The notes under the pieces: generated by a model
What the model saw: the letters and a program-made list of their open reading frames with translations, nothing else
Database searches by the model: none
Told to the model about the DNA's origin: nothing
Shown here: piece after piece, positions 31,365-39,330 of the stretch
Numbering within the stretch: position 1 is the stretch's first letter
Layout of the letters: every line of letters begins with the position of its first letter
Source: an uncultured Eggerthellaceae bacterium
Lineage (GTDB): Bacteria; Actinomycetota; Coriobacteriia; Coriobacteriales; Eggerthellaceae
Assembly: GCA_934668515.1 (NCBI GenBank)
Contig: CAKUNS010000013.1
Location: 1 to 47,840, forward strand
Reading direction: 5' to 3'
Length of the DNA: 47,840 nt
Translations under genes and position numbers: made by a program

Positions 31365-32531
31365 CTAGCGCCAGGGATCGGGTTCGAACAAAGGCGGCTC
31401 GCTTCGACGATCGGAATACGGGTCGTATCCGTCGTCGTCCTCGTTCTCGGCGCGAAGGTACGCCGACTTCTTAGCGGGCTTCACGCACTCGGAAGCGATA
31501 CGCCCCACTGGCGCACCCGCGCGCGCAACGGCGCCGGCATCTGCGGCTTTGTCCGCTGAAGCGTCCTTCGCGCTGGCGACTGCTTCTTCCTGGGTTGCAG
31601 GGGCATCGGCCGCTTTTCCGACAAGGGCCACATCGTAAGGCGTGGTCTGATACACGTAGTAGTTCAGCCAATTGGTGTAGATAAGCTGCGCTTGGGCGCG
31701 CCACGTGTTGTGCGGGGCCTGCGCGGGATCGTCGTTCGGGTAGTAATGCTTGGGAATGGCGATGTCCATACCGCGGGAAATATCACGGTCGTACTCGGCC
31801 TTCAGCGTGTTGCGATCGTACTCGGGGTGGCCGAACACGAAGATGTGCTTGCTGTCCAGGCTTTTCGCGATGTAAACGCCGGCCTCGTCAGACAGGGCGA
31901 TAAGCTCAAGATCGGGGTTGGCGGCGATGTCGCTTGCGCGCACCTCGGTGAAGCGGGAATGCGGCGCCCAGAACTCGTCGTCCAAACCGCGCACCAACGG
32001 CGACGTGCTTTTGACCAGGTAATGCTTGAACACGCCGAACATCTTCTCGGGAAGGTCCCGCTTCGCGATTCCGTAGTGATAGTAGATGCCGGCCTGCGCG
32101 CCCCAACAAATATGGAACACCGAGTGAACGTTGGTGTTCGACCACTCCATGATCTCGCACAACTCGTCCCAGTAGTCCACGTCGGTGAAACGAAGGGTCT
32201 CAACCGGGGCGCCCGTGATGATCATTCCATCGAAGTGCTGATCGCGGATCTCGTCGAACGTGCGGTAGAACGAGTCCAGATGACTTTCGGACACGTTCTT
32301 GGCACTATGGCTTGCCGTGTGCAACAGCGTGATGTCGATCTGCAACGGAGTGTTCGACAACTTGCGCATGATCTGCGTCTCGGTTGTCTCTTTGGTGGGC
32401 ATCAGGTTAAGGATGACCACCTTCAGCGGACGGATGTCCTGGTGCAAAGCACGGAACTCCGTCATGACGAAGATGTTCTCGCTCTCAAGCGCGCTGGTTG
32501 CAGGCAGCGCGTCCGGGATTCGGATAGGCAT
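31365..32531 (-). CDS. metA: Homoserine O-acyltransferase (MetA family, acetyl-type predicted) with C-terminal tail
   Basis: The 388-aa protein activates homoserine for methionine synthesis. Residues 1-300 are a full MetA: nucleophile C142 in FHICWGAQAG, and H235/E237 in FVFGHPEYD complete the triad. Position 111, known to choose the acyl donor, is Glu (TGAPVETLRF); Glu111 is typical of acetyl-CoA-using enzymes and Gly of succinyl-CoA enzymes such as E. coli MetA. Residues 301-388 are a tail absent from normal MetA (about 305 aa): first Ala/Asp/Lys-rich, then acidic with Pro/Arg. It is in the same orientation as lysA-hom, 88 bp after the HAD gene, with a TATAAT at 32569-32574 as possible own -10. 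Confidence 0.95.
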   Translation of the reverse strand: MPIRIPDALPATSALESENIFVMTEFRALHQDIRPLKVVILNLMPTKETTETQIMRKLSNTPLQIDITLLHTASHSAKNVSESHLDSFYRTFDEIRDQHFDGMIITGAPVETLRFTDVDYWDELCEIMEWSNTNVHSVFHICWGAQAGIYYHYGIAKRDLPEKMFGVFKHYLVKSTSPLVRGLDDEFWAPHSRFTEVRASDIAANPDLELIALSDEAGVYIAKSLDSKHIFVFGHPEYDRNTLKAEYDRDISRGMDIAIPKHYYPNDDPAQAPHNTWRAQAQLIYTNWLNYYVYQTTPYDVALVGKAADAPATQEEAVASAKDASADKAADAGAVARAGAPVGRIASECVKPAKKSAYLRAENEDDDGYDPYSDRRSEPPLFEPDPWR

Positions 32532-32568
32532 GGTTCAAACCTCATTCGCTACGATTCAAATAGCTTTG

Positions 32569-32574
32569 ATTATA
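32569..32574 (-). promoter_or_regulatory. Possible -10 element of metA
   Basis: A consensus TATAAT on the minus strand lies 37 bp before the metA ATG in the 88-bp gap after the HAD gene. No good -35 is found at 16-18 bp, so an activator or an upstream operon promoter may be needed. Confidence 0.35.
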
Positions 32575-32619
32575 CGCAGCGATGATACCGCCCCACGCGA
32601 ACACCATGTCATACCACAA

Positions 32620-33300
32620 TTAGATAGCTAGTTCTAAGAAACCCTTCGAACCAAGCTCTTCCAAGCCACCCGGGAACGTGAACTCGGAATCAGCGCGCAA
32701 GCGCTCGACGGTTCCGTTAAGGTCGCTGCTGTAGATGCCGATGGTATGGCAACCCACGCTGTTCAGCGTTTGCAGGGCATACGCCGTGTCGTCGAAGCCC
32801 CAGGTGTTCTCTTTCTTGGTGCCCAGAATCTCAAGGGCGCGCTCGAAAATGGGATGCTCGCGCTTGGTGAGCCTCAGCTCGTCAGCCGAGAGCACCCCAT
32901 CGAAATACGGAAGGAAGCCGCAGCTTCCCAAACCTGCCTGAAGATAACGAAGCGGGCTGGACGAAACAACGCACATGCGAACGCCCAGCTCACGAAGCTC
33001 GCGCACGAACTTAAGCGCACCCGGTTCGGCAACGACGTCGTTGTCATAGAAGCGCTGCATGCTGGAATCGATAATGCGCAGCGTCTCCTCGACGCTGCCG
33101 CCGGCGCCGTACTTCGTGTTGTAGTATTCGCAAGCCTCGACCAACGTGAGGGTGTTCACATGGTCGATGTCCTCTTTTGTCGGGACGATGCCAACAGTGG
33201 CGCACACGTCGATCTCGGCTTTTTCCCAAGCGCCCATCGAGTCAAGCAGCACGCCATCGCAGTCAAGGATAAGGCCCAGTTCTTCAGACTTAACAGTCAC
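32620..33300 (-). CDS. HAD-superfamily hydrolase (phosphoglycolate phosphatase-like)
   Basis: A 226-aa phosphatase-type protein starting at GTG 33300, with GGAGG 8 nt upstream inside the end of hom (3-bp gap). Motif I LILDCDGVLLDS (D13, D15), motif II VVSSSP, motif III Lys in RLTKREHP and motif IV GFDDTAYAL are present, with a helical cap between motifs I and II, as in the beta-phosphoglucomutase/phosphoglycolate phosphatase group. Lying between hom and metA, it could act on an aspartate-family phosphate intermediate, but this is only context. It might equally be a housecleaning phosphatase. Confidence 0.88.
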   Translation of the reverse strand: MTVKSEELGLILDCDGVLLDSMGAWEKAEIDVCATVGIVPTKEDIDHVNTLTLVEACEYYNTKYGAGGSVEETLRIIDSSMQRFYDNDVVAEPGALKFVRELRELGVRMCVVSSSPLRYLQAGLGSCGFLPYFDGVLSADELRLTKREHPIFERALEILGTKKENTWGFDDTAYALQTLNSVGCHTIGIYSSDLNGTVERLRADSEFTFPGGLEELGSKGFLELAI

Positions 33301-33303
33301 GCT

Positions 33304-34587
33304 TTACGCCTCCACGCGGATGATCGAAGGTTTCTTCATCAGAACATCCTCAAGCTGGCCGATCTCGTCGACGACCTGCTGGATGTCGGCTTCGCGCGCC
33401 GTGTGGGTAACGTACACGACCTCGACAGAGACACCGGCGGCCTCGCCACGCTGGATGACCGAGCGCACGCTGACGCCATGGCTGGCGAACACAGTGGCCA
33501 TTGCCGCCAGAACACCGGGACGGTCGGCCACGGTGAAGCGGATGTAATACTTGGTTTTAAGGTCGGCCATGGGAACAAGAGGCAGCGTGTCGGGGCAATC
33601 GTTGTCGAAGATGGGGGCCAGGCCCATTTCCATACGACGGGCAACCTCAACCACATCGCCCATGACGGCGCTGGCGGCCGGGCCCGCACCGGCGCCCATG
33701 CCGAAGAACATGGTCTCGCCCACGGCGTCACCCGTGACGTAAATGGCGTTGTTCACGCCGTTGACCTTGGAAAGCTGGTGATCCAGCGGAATCATCGTGG
33801 GATGCACGTGCACGTCGATACCGACCTCGGAACGATGAGCCAACGCCAGAAGCTTCACGCTGAAGCCCATGTCGCGAGCCGCATCAAGATCGACGGGCGA
33901 TATGTTGCGGATGCCCTCGCAGTACACGTCGTCCATGGTGACGCGCGACTTGAACGCGAGCGAAGCCAAGATGGCGATTTTCGCCGCGGCGTCGAAACCG
34001 TCGACGTCGGCGGTGGGGTCGGCCTCGGCATAGCCCTTGGCCTGCGCCTCTGCCAGGGCGGCCTCGTAGCTCAGGCCGTCCTCGTCCATGCGCGTGAGCA
34101 TGTAGTTGGTGGTGCCGTTGACGATGCCCATGACCGACGTGATGCCGTTCGCGATGAGCGAATGCTTCAGCGGGCCGATGATGGGAATGCCGCCGCCAAC
34201 GCTGGCGCCATAGTAAATGTCGACGTTGTTCTCTTTGGCAAGCGCGAAGATCTCGTCACCGGCAGAGGCGATAAGCGCCTTGTTGGCTGTGACGACGCTC
34301 TTGCCGTTGCGCAGCGCGTCGCACACGACGTCATGAGCGGCACCCACGCCGCCGATAAGCTCGATGACCAGATCGATGGACGGATCGGTCACGACTTCAT
34401 GGAAGTCGGTAGTGAACAGGTGCTCGACGCCGTGGGCGCGAGCGGCGTCGGGTTTACGCGAACAGACGCGCGCAAGCTCGATGTCCACGCCGTAGTGGCG
34501 CTTGAAGTCATCGCGATGGTTGGCAAGGATGTCCAGGCAGCCGCCGCCAACGGTGCCGGTTCCCACAAGTCCGATCCTGATCGTCAT
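33304..34587 (-). CDS. hom: Homoserine dehydrogenase
   Basis: A 427-aa NAD(P)-dependent enzyme reducing aspartate semialdehyde to homoserine. The N-terminus has the Rossmann loop GLVGTGTVGGG; the catalytic part shows VTANKALIA, YGASVGGGIPIIGPLK, GIVNGTTNYMLT and EADPTADVDGFDAAAK. A C-terminal ACT domain (about residues 345-427, KYYIRFTVADRPGVLAAM) suggests feedback by threonine or another amino acid. It lies 14 bp after lysA, with AAAGGAC before the ATG, and feeds metA downstream. thrB/thrC are not in the window. Confidence 0.97.
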   Translation of the reverse strand: MTIRIGLVGTGTVGGGCLDILANHRDDFKRHYGVDIELARVCSRKPDAARAHGVEHLFTTDFHEVVTDPSIDLVIELIGGVGAAHDVVCDALRNGKSVVTANKALIASAGDEIFALAKENNVDIYYGASVGGGIPIIGPLKHSLIANGITSVMGIVNGTTNYMLTRMDEDGLSYEAALAEAQAKGYAEADPTADVDGFDAAAKIAILASLAFKSRVTMDDVYCEGIRNISPVDLDAARDMGFSVKLLALAHRSEVGIDVHVHPTMIPLDHQLSKVNGVNNAIYVTGDAVGETMFFGMGAGAGPAASAVMGDVVEVARRMEMGLAPIFDNDCPDTLPLVPMADLKTKYYIRFTVADRPGVLAAMATVFASHGVSVRSVIQRGEAAGVSVEVVYVTHTAREADIQQVVDEIGQLEDVLMKKPSIIRVEA

Positions 34588-34601
34588 GGCTTGTCCTTTC
34601 T

Positions 34602-35957
34602 TTAGATGTCGCGGGCCATTAGGTCGGCATACGTCTCGCGGCGCGTGACAACGCGCGCTTGACCGTTCTTCACGAACACAATGGCCGGTCGGGGCTGGCC
34701 GTTATACGATGATGACATGGTATAGCAATACGCACCCGTGGCGAAGACACAGACGATGTCGTCCAGGTCGACATGCTGAATCGAGCCGTCAATGACCACG
34801 GCGTCGCCGCTTTCGCAGTGCTTTCCGCAAAGGGAAACCACCTCGGTGCGCGGCTGGTCGGCCTTGTTGGCAATGACCGCCTCGTAATCGACGTTGTAAA
34901 GCGCGGTGCGGATGTTGTCGGACATGCCGCCGTCAACCGCCACGATCTTGCGGATGTTCGGCAGCGTTTTCAGAATACCCACCGTGTACAGCGTGACGCC
35001 GGCGTTAGCCACCAAGCTACGGCCGGGCTCCACCAAAAGGCGCGGCTCGGCAAGACCGTGCTTTGCGCACAGCTCTTTCACAGACGAAGCGGTGACCTCG
35101 GCGAAGTCGGCTATGCTGGAAGGTTTGTCCTCGGCCATGTAGGCAATGCCCAGGCCGCCGCCCATGTCGAGTACTTTGGCCTCGAAGCCGTACGTTTCCT
35201 TCACGCGCGCGACGAACTCGATCATGACCTGAATGGCCTCGCGGAACGAATGAAGCGCGAAGATCTGCGAGCCGATATGGCAATGGAAGCCGTCAAGCTG
35301 CACGTTGTCGAAGGCAAGGACGTCGCCCACGCACTTGAAGGCGAAGTCGTCCAGCATGGTGAAACCGAACTTCGTGTCCTCGCAGCCGGTTTTGATGTAC
35401 TCGTGCGTGTCGGCTTCAACGCCGGGGGTGATGCGCATCAGGACGGGCTGGACACGGCCAAGCTCGCCCGCGATCTCGGAGATGCGCTTCGCCTCGATGC
35501 GACTGTCGACCACGATATGCCCAACGCCTGCGGAAATCGCCTCGCGCAGCTCAACAGGCGTTTTGTTGTTGCCGTGTACGAAAACGCGCTCCATGGGGAA
35601 ACCGACGGCCTGGGCGCAGGCAAGTTCGCCACCGCCCGACACGTCAAGGCACATGCCCTCTTCCATGGCGATGCGCAGCACTTCTTTGTTCAGGAACGCC
35701 TTGCTTGCATACAGCACGTCGGAATTCTGATAGCGGGAATGGAAGCAGTTGCGATATTGCTCCATGCGGTCACGCAGATCGGCCTCGTCGAAAACGTACA
35801 GGGCCGTTCCCTGCTGATGGGCAAGCTCGACCATGTCGACGCCGCCGATAAACAGGTGGCCGTCGTGAACCTCAGCGGTTTTGGGCAGCACCGCCCCCAA
35901 GTCCATGGTAGTGCGTTGGTCGGCTTTTTTATTGGGATCGGATGCACGCAGCGACAT
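34602..35957 (-). CDS. lysA: Diaminopimelate decarboxylase
   Basis: A 451-aa PLP enzyme producing lysine from meso-diaminopimelate. PLP lysine K86 is in DVLYASKAF; other motifs are CLDVSGGGELACA, FGFTM, GFHCHIGSQI, VLDMGGGLGIAY, VEPGRSLVANAG, GGMSDNIRTALY and CESGD with the catalytic Cys of the partner subunit. Acts as a homodimer. The N-terminal 20 residues are variable; GCGAGG lies 5 nt before the ATG. First gene of a lysA-hom-HAD(-metA) group. Its leader (35958-36040) contains two small hairpins (AGGCGC/GCGCCT near 35980-35997; AGGGC/GCCCT near 36002-36017); I could not recognise a lysine riboswitch. Confidence 0.97.
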   Translation of the reverse strand: MSLRASDPNKKADQRTTMDLGAVLPKTAEVHDGHLFIGGVDMVELAHQQGTALYVFDEADLRDRMEQYRNCFHSRYQNSDVLYASKAFLNKEVLRIAMEEGMCLDVSGGGELACAQAVGFPMERVFVHGNNKTPVELREAISAGVGHIVVDSRIEAKRISEIAGELGRVQPVLMRITPGVEADTHEYIKTGCEDTKFGFTMLDDFAFKCVGDVLAFDNVQLDGFHCHIGSQIFALHSFREAIQVMIEFVARVKETYGFEAKVLDMGGGLGIAYMAEDKPSSIADFAEVTASSVKELCAKHGLAEPRLLVEPGRSLVANAGVTLYTVGILKTLPNIRKIVAVDGGMSDNIRTALYNVDYEAVIANKADQPRTEVVSLCGKHCESGDAVVIDGSIQHVDLDDIVCVFATGAYCYTMSSSYNGQPRPAIVFVKNGQARVVTRRETYADLMARDI

Positions 35958-36093
35958 GCTTGCCTCGCTTTCGGGAATAGGAGGCGCAAGAGCGCCTCAA
36001 CAGGGCGCAGAAGCCCTTTCGACGTTCGTTTTTCTCGGCTCATAGTACCAATCTTCCACGCGCGAACGGCGCACAAGCGTTTCCTTCTCACAA

Positions 36094-36121
36094 TTGAAAC
36101 CAACGGAGAGCGGCATATAAT
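36094..36121 (+). promoter_or_regulatory. Promoter of the yhcH-DUF1015 pair
   Basis: TTGAAA (36094-36099) and TATAAT (36116-36121) are 16 bp apart, a near-consensus promoter giving a leader of about 75 nt. It lies in the 246-bp region divergent from lysA. Confidence 0.72.
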
Positions 36122-36149
36122 CTCGTTGTTCGAAAAACGGGACGGGAAA

Positions 36150-36185
36150 CGCCCCGCGCCAACCGAAAACATGCCCTTCGGGGCG
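36150..36185 (+). promoter_or_regulatory. Leader hairpin next to the Shine-Dalgarno of yhcH
   Basis: CGCCCCG (36150-36156) and CGGGGCG (36179-36185) form a 7-bp stem ending 2-3 nt before the GGAGAGG Shine-Dalgarno. It could affect translation initiation; no known riboswitch class is recognised. Confidence 0.35.
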
Positions 36186-36203
36186 AAGGAGAGGCATCTC
36201 ATC

Positions 36204-36659
36204 ATGATCAAGGATTCTTTGAGCAACGCCGACCGTTACGCCGGCATTTCCACCCGATTCGACCAAGCTTTCGCATTCCTGCGCACCACCGACCTTGGCT
36301 CTCTTAAACTGGGTCGCGTAGACATCGCCGACGGCGTTTTCGCCAACGTGCAGTCGTACGAGCCCGTCCCGGTCGACGCCAAGCAGTACGAGATGCACGA
36401 GGAATACGCCGACATCCAGGTGGTCGTCGAGGGTTCCGAGCTGTTGGTCGAAGCCCCCGCAAGCCTTGAAGAGCACCCCATGACAGGCGACGACTTCTCG
36501 GTGTTCGACGAGCCCGGCAGCATGCCGTCCGTCATCAGCCTGCGCGCCGGCGATTTCTGCATCGTTTGGCCCGGCGAAGCCCACAAGCCGGGTATCACCA
36601 ACGGTCTTCACCAGGGACCGTTGAGCAAGATCGTCGTCAAAGTTCGCGTCGCCGAGTAG
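36204..36659 (+). CDS. YhcH/YjgK/YiaL-family protein
   Basis: A 151-aa cupin-like protein. The ATG at 36204 follows AAGGAGAGG; a far longer frame upstream is only antisense to lysA. The family pattern is clear: YEMHEEYADIQVVVEGSE with conserved metal-binding His/Glu, LRAGDFCIVWPGEAHKPG with His, and SKIVVKVRV at the end. Members are linked to sugar and sialic-acid pathways (for example beta-galactosidase beta subunit/EbgC, anomerases), but the role in this organism is not evident. A DUF1015 gene follows after 13 bp. Confidence 0.93.
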   Translation: MIKDSLSNADRYAGISTRFDQAFAFLRTTDLGSLKLGRVDIADGVFANVQSYEPVPVDAKQYEMHEEYADIQVVVEGSELLVEAPASLEEHPMTGDDFSVFDEPGSMPSVISLRAGDFCIVWPGEAHKPGITNGLHQGPLSKIVVKVRVAE

Positions 36660-36672
36660 CAAGGAGCCGAGA

Positions 36673-37920
36673 ATGGCGGACATCAGGCCTTTCGCAGCAC
36701 TTCGACCCATCCCGCAGAAAACCGAGTGCGTGGCCGCGCTTCCCTACGACGTGTACAGCGTCGAAGAGTCGCGCCGCATCGTGGCCGAGAACCCCGAGTC
36801 GTTTCTGGCCATCGATCAGCCGCAGGTGAACTTCCCCGTTGACCAGCAGATTTCTGACGAAGAGGCGTTCGCCAAGGCAGGCGAGCTTCTGCGCGCCGCC
36901 AAAAACGACGGCGTCTTCGCCCGTGACGAGCAGCCGCAGTTCTACGTGTACGAGCTCACCATGAACGGCCGCACGCAGACCGGCTTGGTTGCCTGCGCCG
37001 CCGTTGACGATTACCTGAACGGCACCATCAAGAAGCACGAGAACACCCGCGCCGAGAAAGAGGAAGGCCGCGTGCGCCACGTGCGCGAATGCAGTGCGCA
37101 GACCGGTCCCATTTTCTTGGCATTCCATCAAAACGATCAGGTCAGCAACGCTTGCGAGGCCGCGAAGGCCGGCGAGCCCCTATTCGACTTCACCGGCGAC
37201 GACGGCGTGCGCCATCGCGGCTTCGCGCTAGCCGATCCCGCAGCGATCGAGGCCGTGCGTGCGGCCTTCGCCGACATGGACAGCATCTACATCGCCGACG
37301 GCCATCACCGCAACGCCGCCGCTGCGCGCGTTGCCAAGGAGATGCGCGCCGAAAACCCCGACTACACGGGCGAAGAGCCGTTCAACTACTACCTGTGCGT
37401 GCTGTTCCCCGATTCCGAATTGGCCATTCTTGATTACAACCGCGTACTGAAGAGCCTGAACGGCCTGTCGGCCGCCGGCTTCCTGGCCGAAGCCGAAAAG
37501 CGCTTCGATGTTTCCGAGATCGGTCCCGAGGGCAACGCAGAAGCCGCACGTCCGCAGAACAAGGGCGAGTTCAGCATGCTGCTTGACGGCACCTGGTATC
37601 GCCTGGTAGTTCGCCCCGAAGACCGCTCCGACGACCCGGTTGCAGGCCTGGACGTCTCGCTTTTGCACGACATCCTGCTTGAGCCTGTTCTTGGCATCCA
37701 CGATCCCCGCACCGACGAGCGCATCGACTTCGTCGGCGGCATCCGCGGCCTTGACGAGCTTGAGCGTCGCTGTGCCGATGACAGCGTCTGCGCTTTCGCG
37801 CTGTACCCCACGTCCATTTCCGAACTGTTCGCCGTTGCCGACGCGGGCATGTTGATGCCGCCCAAATCCACGTGGTTCGAGCCGAAGCTGCGCAGCGGTT
37901 TGTTCATCCACGAAATCTAA
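36673..37920 (+). CDS. DUF1015-family protein
   Basis: A 415-aa soluble protein with DUF1015 hallmarks: IRPFAALRPIPQ near the start, AALPYDVYSVEESR, the KKHENTRAEKEEGRVRH segment, YIADGHHRNAAAARV and a late LLEPVLGIHDPRTDERIDFVGG. The conserved ADGHHR and HENTR segments suggest phosphate or metal binding. Some relatives have been proposed as free-serine kinases; I recall this without being certain, so no function is assigned. AAGGAG precedes the ATG, 13 bp after the yhcH gene, with which it shares a promoter. A bidirectional terminator follows. Confidence 0.92.
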   Translation: MADIRPFAALRPIPQKTECVAALPYDVYSVEESRRIVAENPESFLAIDQPQVNFPVDQQISDEEAFAKAGELLRAAKNDGVFARDEQPQFYVYELTMNGRTQTGLVACAAVDDYLNGTIKKHENTRAEKEEGRVRHVRECSAQTGPIFLAFHQNDQVSNACEAAKAGEPLFDFTGDDGVRHRGFALADPAAIEAVRAAFADMDSIYIADGHHRNAAAARVAKEMRAENPDYTGEEPFNYYLCVLFPDSELAILDYNRVLKSLNGLSAAGFLAEAEKRFDVSEIGPEGNAEAARPQNKGEFSMLLDGTWYRLVVRPEDRSDDPVAGLDVSLLHDILLEPVLGIHDPRTDERIDFVGGIRGLDELERRCADDSVCAFALYPTSISELFAVADAGMLMPPKSTWFEPKLRSGLFIHEI

Positions 37921-37954
37921 GACGCGACCTCAACCAGGCAGAAACGCAACAAAC

Positions 37955-37987
37955 AACGAGCCCGACGGCAATGCCACCGGGCTCGTT
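37955..37987. terminator. Bidirectional hairpin terminator
   Basis: AACGAGCCCG (37955-37964) and CGGGCTCGTT (37978-37987) pair perfectly, with a small GGC/GCC inner pairing; T-rich sequence lies on both sides of the respective transcripts. It separates the converging DUF1015 and aldo/keto reductase genes. The arm sequence is the same as in the terminator at 26898-26934. Confidence 0.82.
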
Positions 37988-38055
37988 TCGTTTGCTTGCT
38001 CGCCAGCGGGAACGGCAGGTTCGCTATCGAAAGGCGTTCGCCGTCAGCCTGCGCT

Positions 38056-39207
38056 TTACAGCTGCGGCTCTTCCTTCAGCATCTCCACGAACTGGGCGAA
38101 GGTGTCGGCAATTGCGATCTGCTGCGGGCAAACGCCCTCGCAAGCGCGGCAAGCGATGCACGCGCTGGGTCGCTTGTCCTCGGGAAGCGCCGAGACGGCC
38201 GTGGGCGCCATGAAGCGCATGCCCACGCGCGAGATATGCTCGTTGTAAAGCGAGATCAGGTACGGGATATCAAGCCCCATGGGGCAATGGCTGGTGCAGT
38301 AATGGCACTTGGTGCATGGCAGCTTGCCCGCGGTTGCCAGGCGATGGCCCACCGCAAGAATGGCCTGCATCTCCTGCTCATTCAACGGCTTGTCTTCGCT
38401 GAACAGCTGGATGTTCTGCTCAAGCTGCTCCATAGTCGACGAACCCGAAAGAACCATGGCAACACCGGGGATGCTCTGGAGGAAGCGATACGCCCATTCA
38501 ACAGCGAAAACACCTGGGCGGAGCGCATCAAGCGCTGGCTTGTCGCAGTCTTCGAACTCCACCAGGTTGCCGCCGCGCAAGGGCTCCATCACCCAAATGG
38601 GCATATTCAGCTGATTAAGATACTCAACCTTGCGATTGACCTCTTGGAAGGTCCAGTCCATGTAGTTCAGCTGGATCTGGCAGAACTCCATGTCGTCGCC
38701 GTACTTGTCAAGGAAGCGCTTGAACGTGTCAAACGATCCGTGACATGAGAAGCCCAGATGCCTGATGCGGCCGGCCTTCTTCTGCTCGACGAAATAACTG
38801 ATGGTTCCGAACTGCTCGTCATCAAGATACTGTTCGATATTCAGCTCGTTCACGTTGTGAATGAGATAGAAATCAAGGTAATCGACCTGCAGTTTCTCAA
38901 GCTGCGTCGCGAAGATCTCTTCGTGCTTGCCGAAATTCGTCACATCGTAGCCAGGAAACTTCGAAGCCAAGTTGAAGCTTTCACGCGGATAGCGCTTCAG
39001 CGCGCGGCCGGTCGTCAGCTCGGAGTTGCCGCTGTGGTAGCCCCACGCGGTGTCGAAATAGTTCACGCCGTGGTTGTACGCGTAATCGATCATCTCGAAC
39101 GCGGCCGCCTCGTCGATCTTGCTGTCGTCCCCGTCAAGCACGGGAAGGCGCATCAGGCCAAGCCCGAGGTTGGAAAGTTTCTCGTCCTGGAAATCGCGAT
39201 AAATCAT
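38056..39207 (-). CDS. Aldo/keto reductase with C-terminal ferredoxin domain
   Basis: A 383-aa protein. The ATG at 39207 (MIYRDFQDEKLSNLGLGLMRLP) follows GGGGGA. Residues 1-290 are an AKR barrel with D52, Y57 (YFDTAWGYHSGNSE), K83 (ASKFPGY) and H117 (LIHNV), the standard tetrad. Residues 298-308 (CTKCHYCTSHC) and 350-360 (CIACRACEGVC) carry two 4Fe-4S ligand sets. Such fused reductases are frequent in anaerobes and presumably take electrons from Fe-S clusters or pass them on; substrates are unknown. The gene stands alone, convergent with DUF1015. Confidence 0.93.
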   Translation of the reverse strand: MIYRDFQDEKLSNLGLGLMRLPVLDGDDSKIDEAAAFEMIDYAYNHGVNYFDTAWGYHSGNSELTTGRALKRYPRESFNLASKFPGYDVTNFGKHEEIFATQLEKLQVDYLDFYLIHNVNELNIEQYLDDEQFGTISYFVEQKKAGRIRHLGFSCHGSFDTFKRFLDKYGDDMEFCQIQLNYMDWTFQEVNRKVEYLNQLNMPIWVMEPLRGGNLVEFEDCDKPALDALRPGVFAVEWAYRFLQSIPGVAMVLSGSSTMEQLEQNIQLFSEDKPLNEQEMQAILAVGHRLATAGKLPCTKCHYCTSHCPMGLDIPYLISLYNEHISRVGMRFMAPTAVSALPEDKRPSACIACRACEGVCPQQIAIADTFAQFVEMLKEEPQL

Positions 39208-39330
39208 GTGGTCCCCCATTCCTTGCGCTTTCGCGTTCATGCGATTCGAAGCGAAAGCGAATCCAATTATATGCGACCAACAAAAGCCAGGAGAAGGGGT
39301 GCAACGGCGCTGAAACAATTCGCCAAGCGT

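Noticed and set aside
35958..36040. Lysine riboswitch before lysA
   Set aside because: The leader is too short and shows only two small hairpins, without the multi-helix core of the L box.
34773..36203. N-terminal extension of the YhcH frame through lysA
   Set aside because: The in-frame region before 36204 is antisense to lysA and unlike YhcH; the ATG at 36204 with AAGGAGAGG gives the normal family length.
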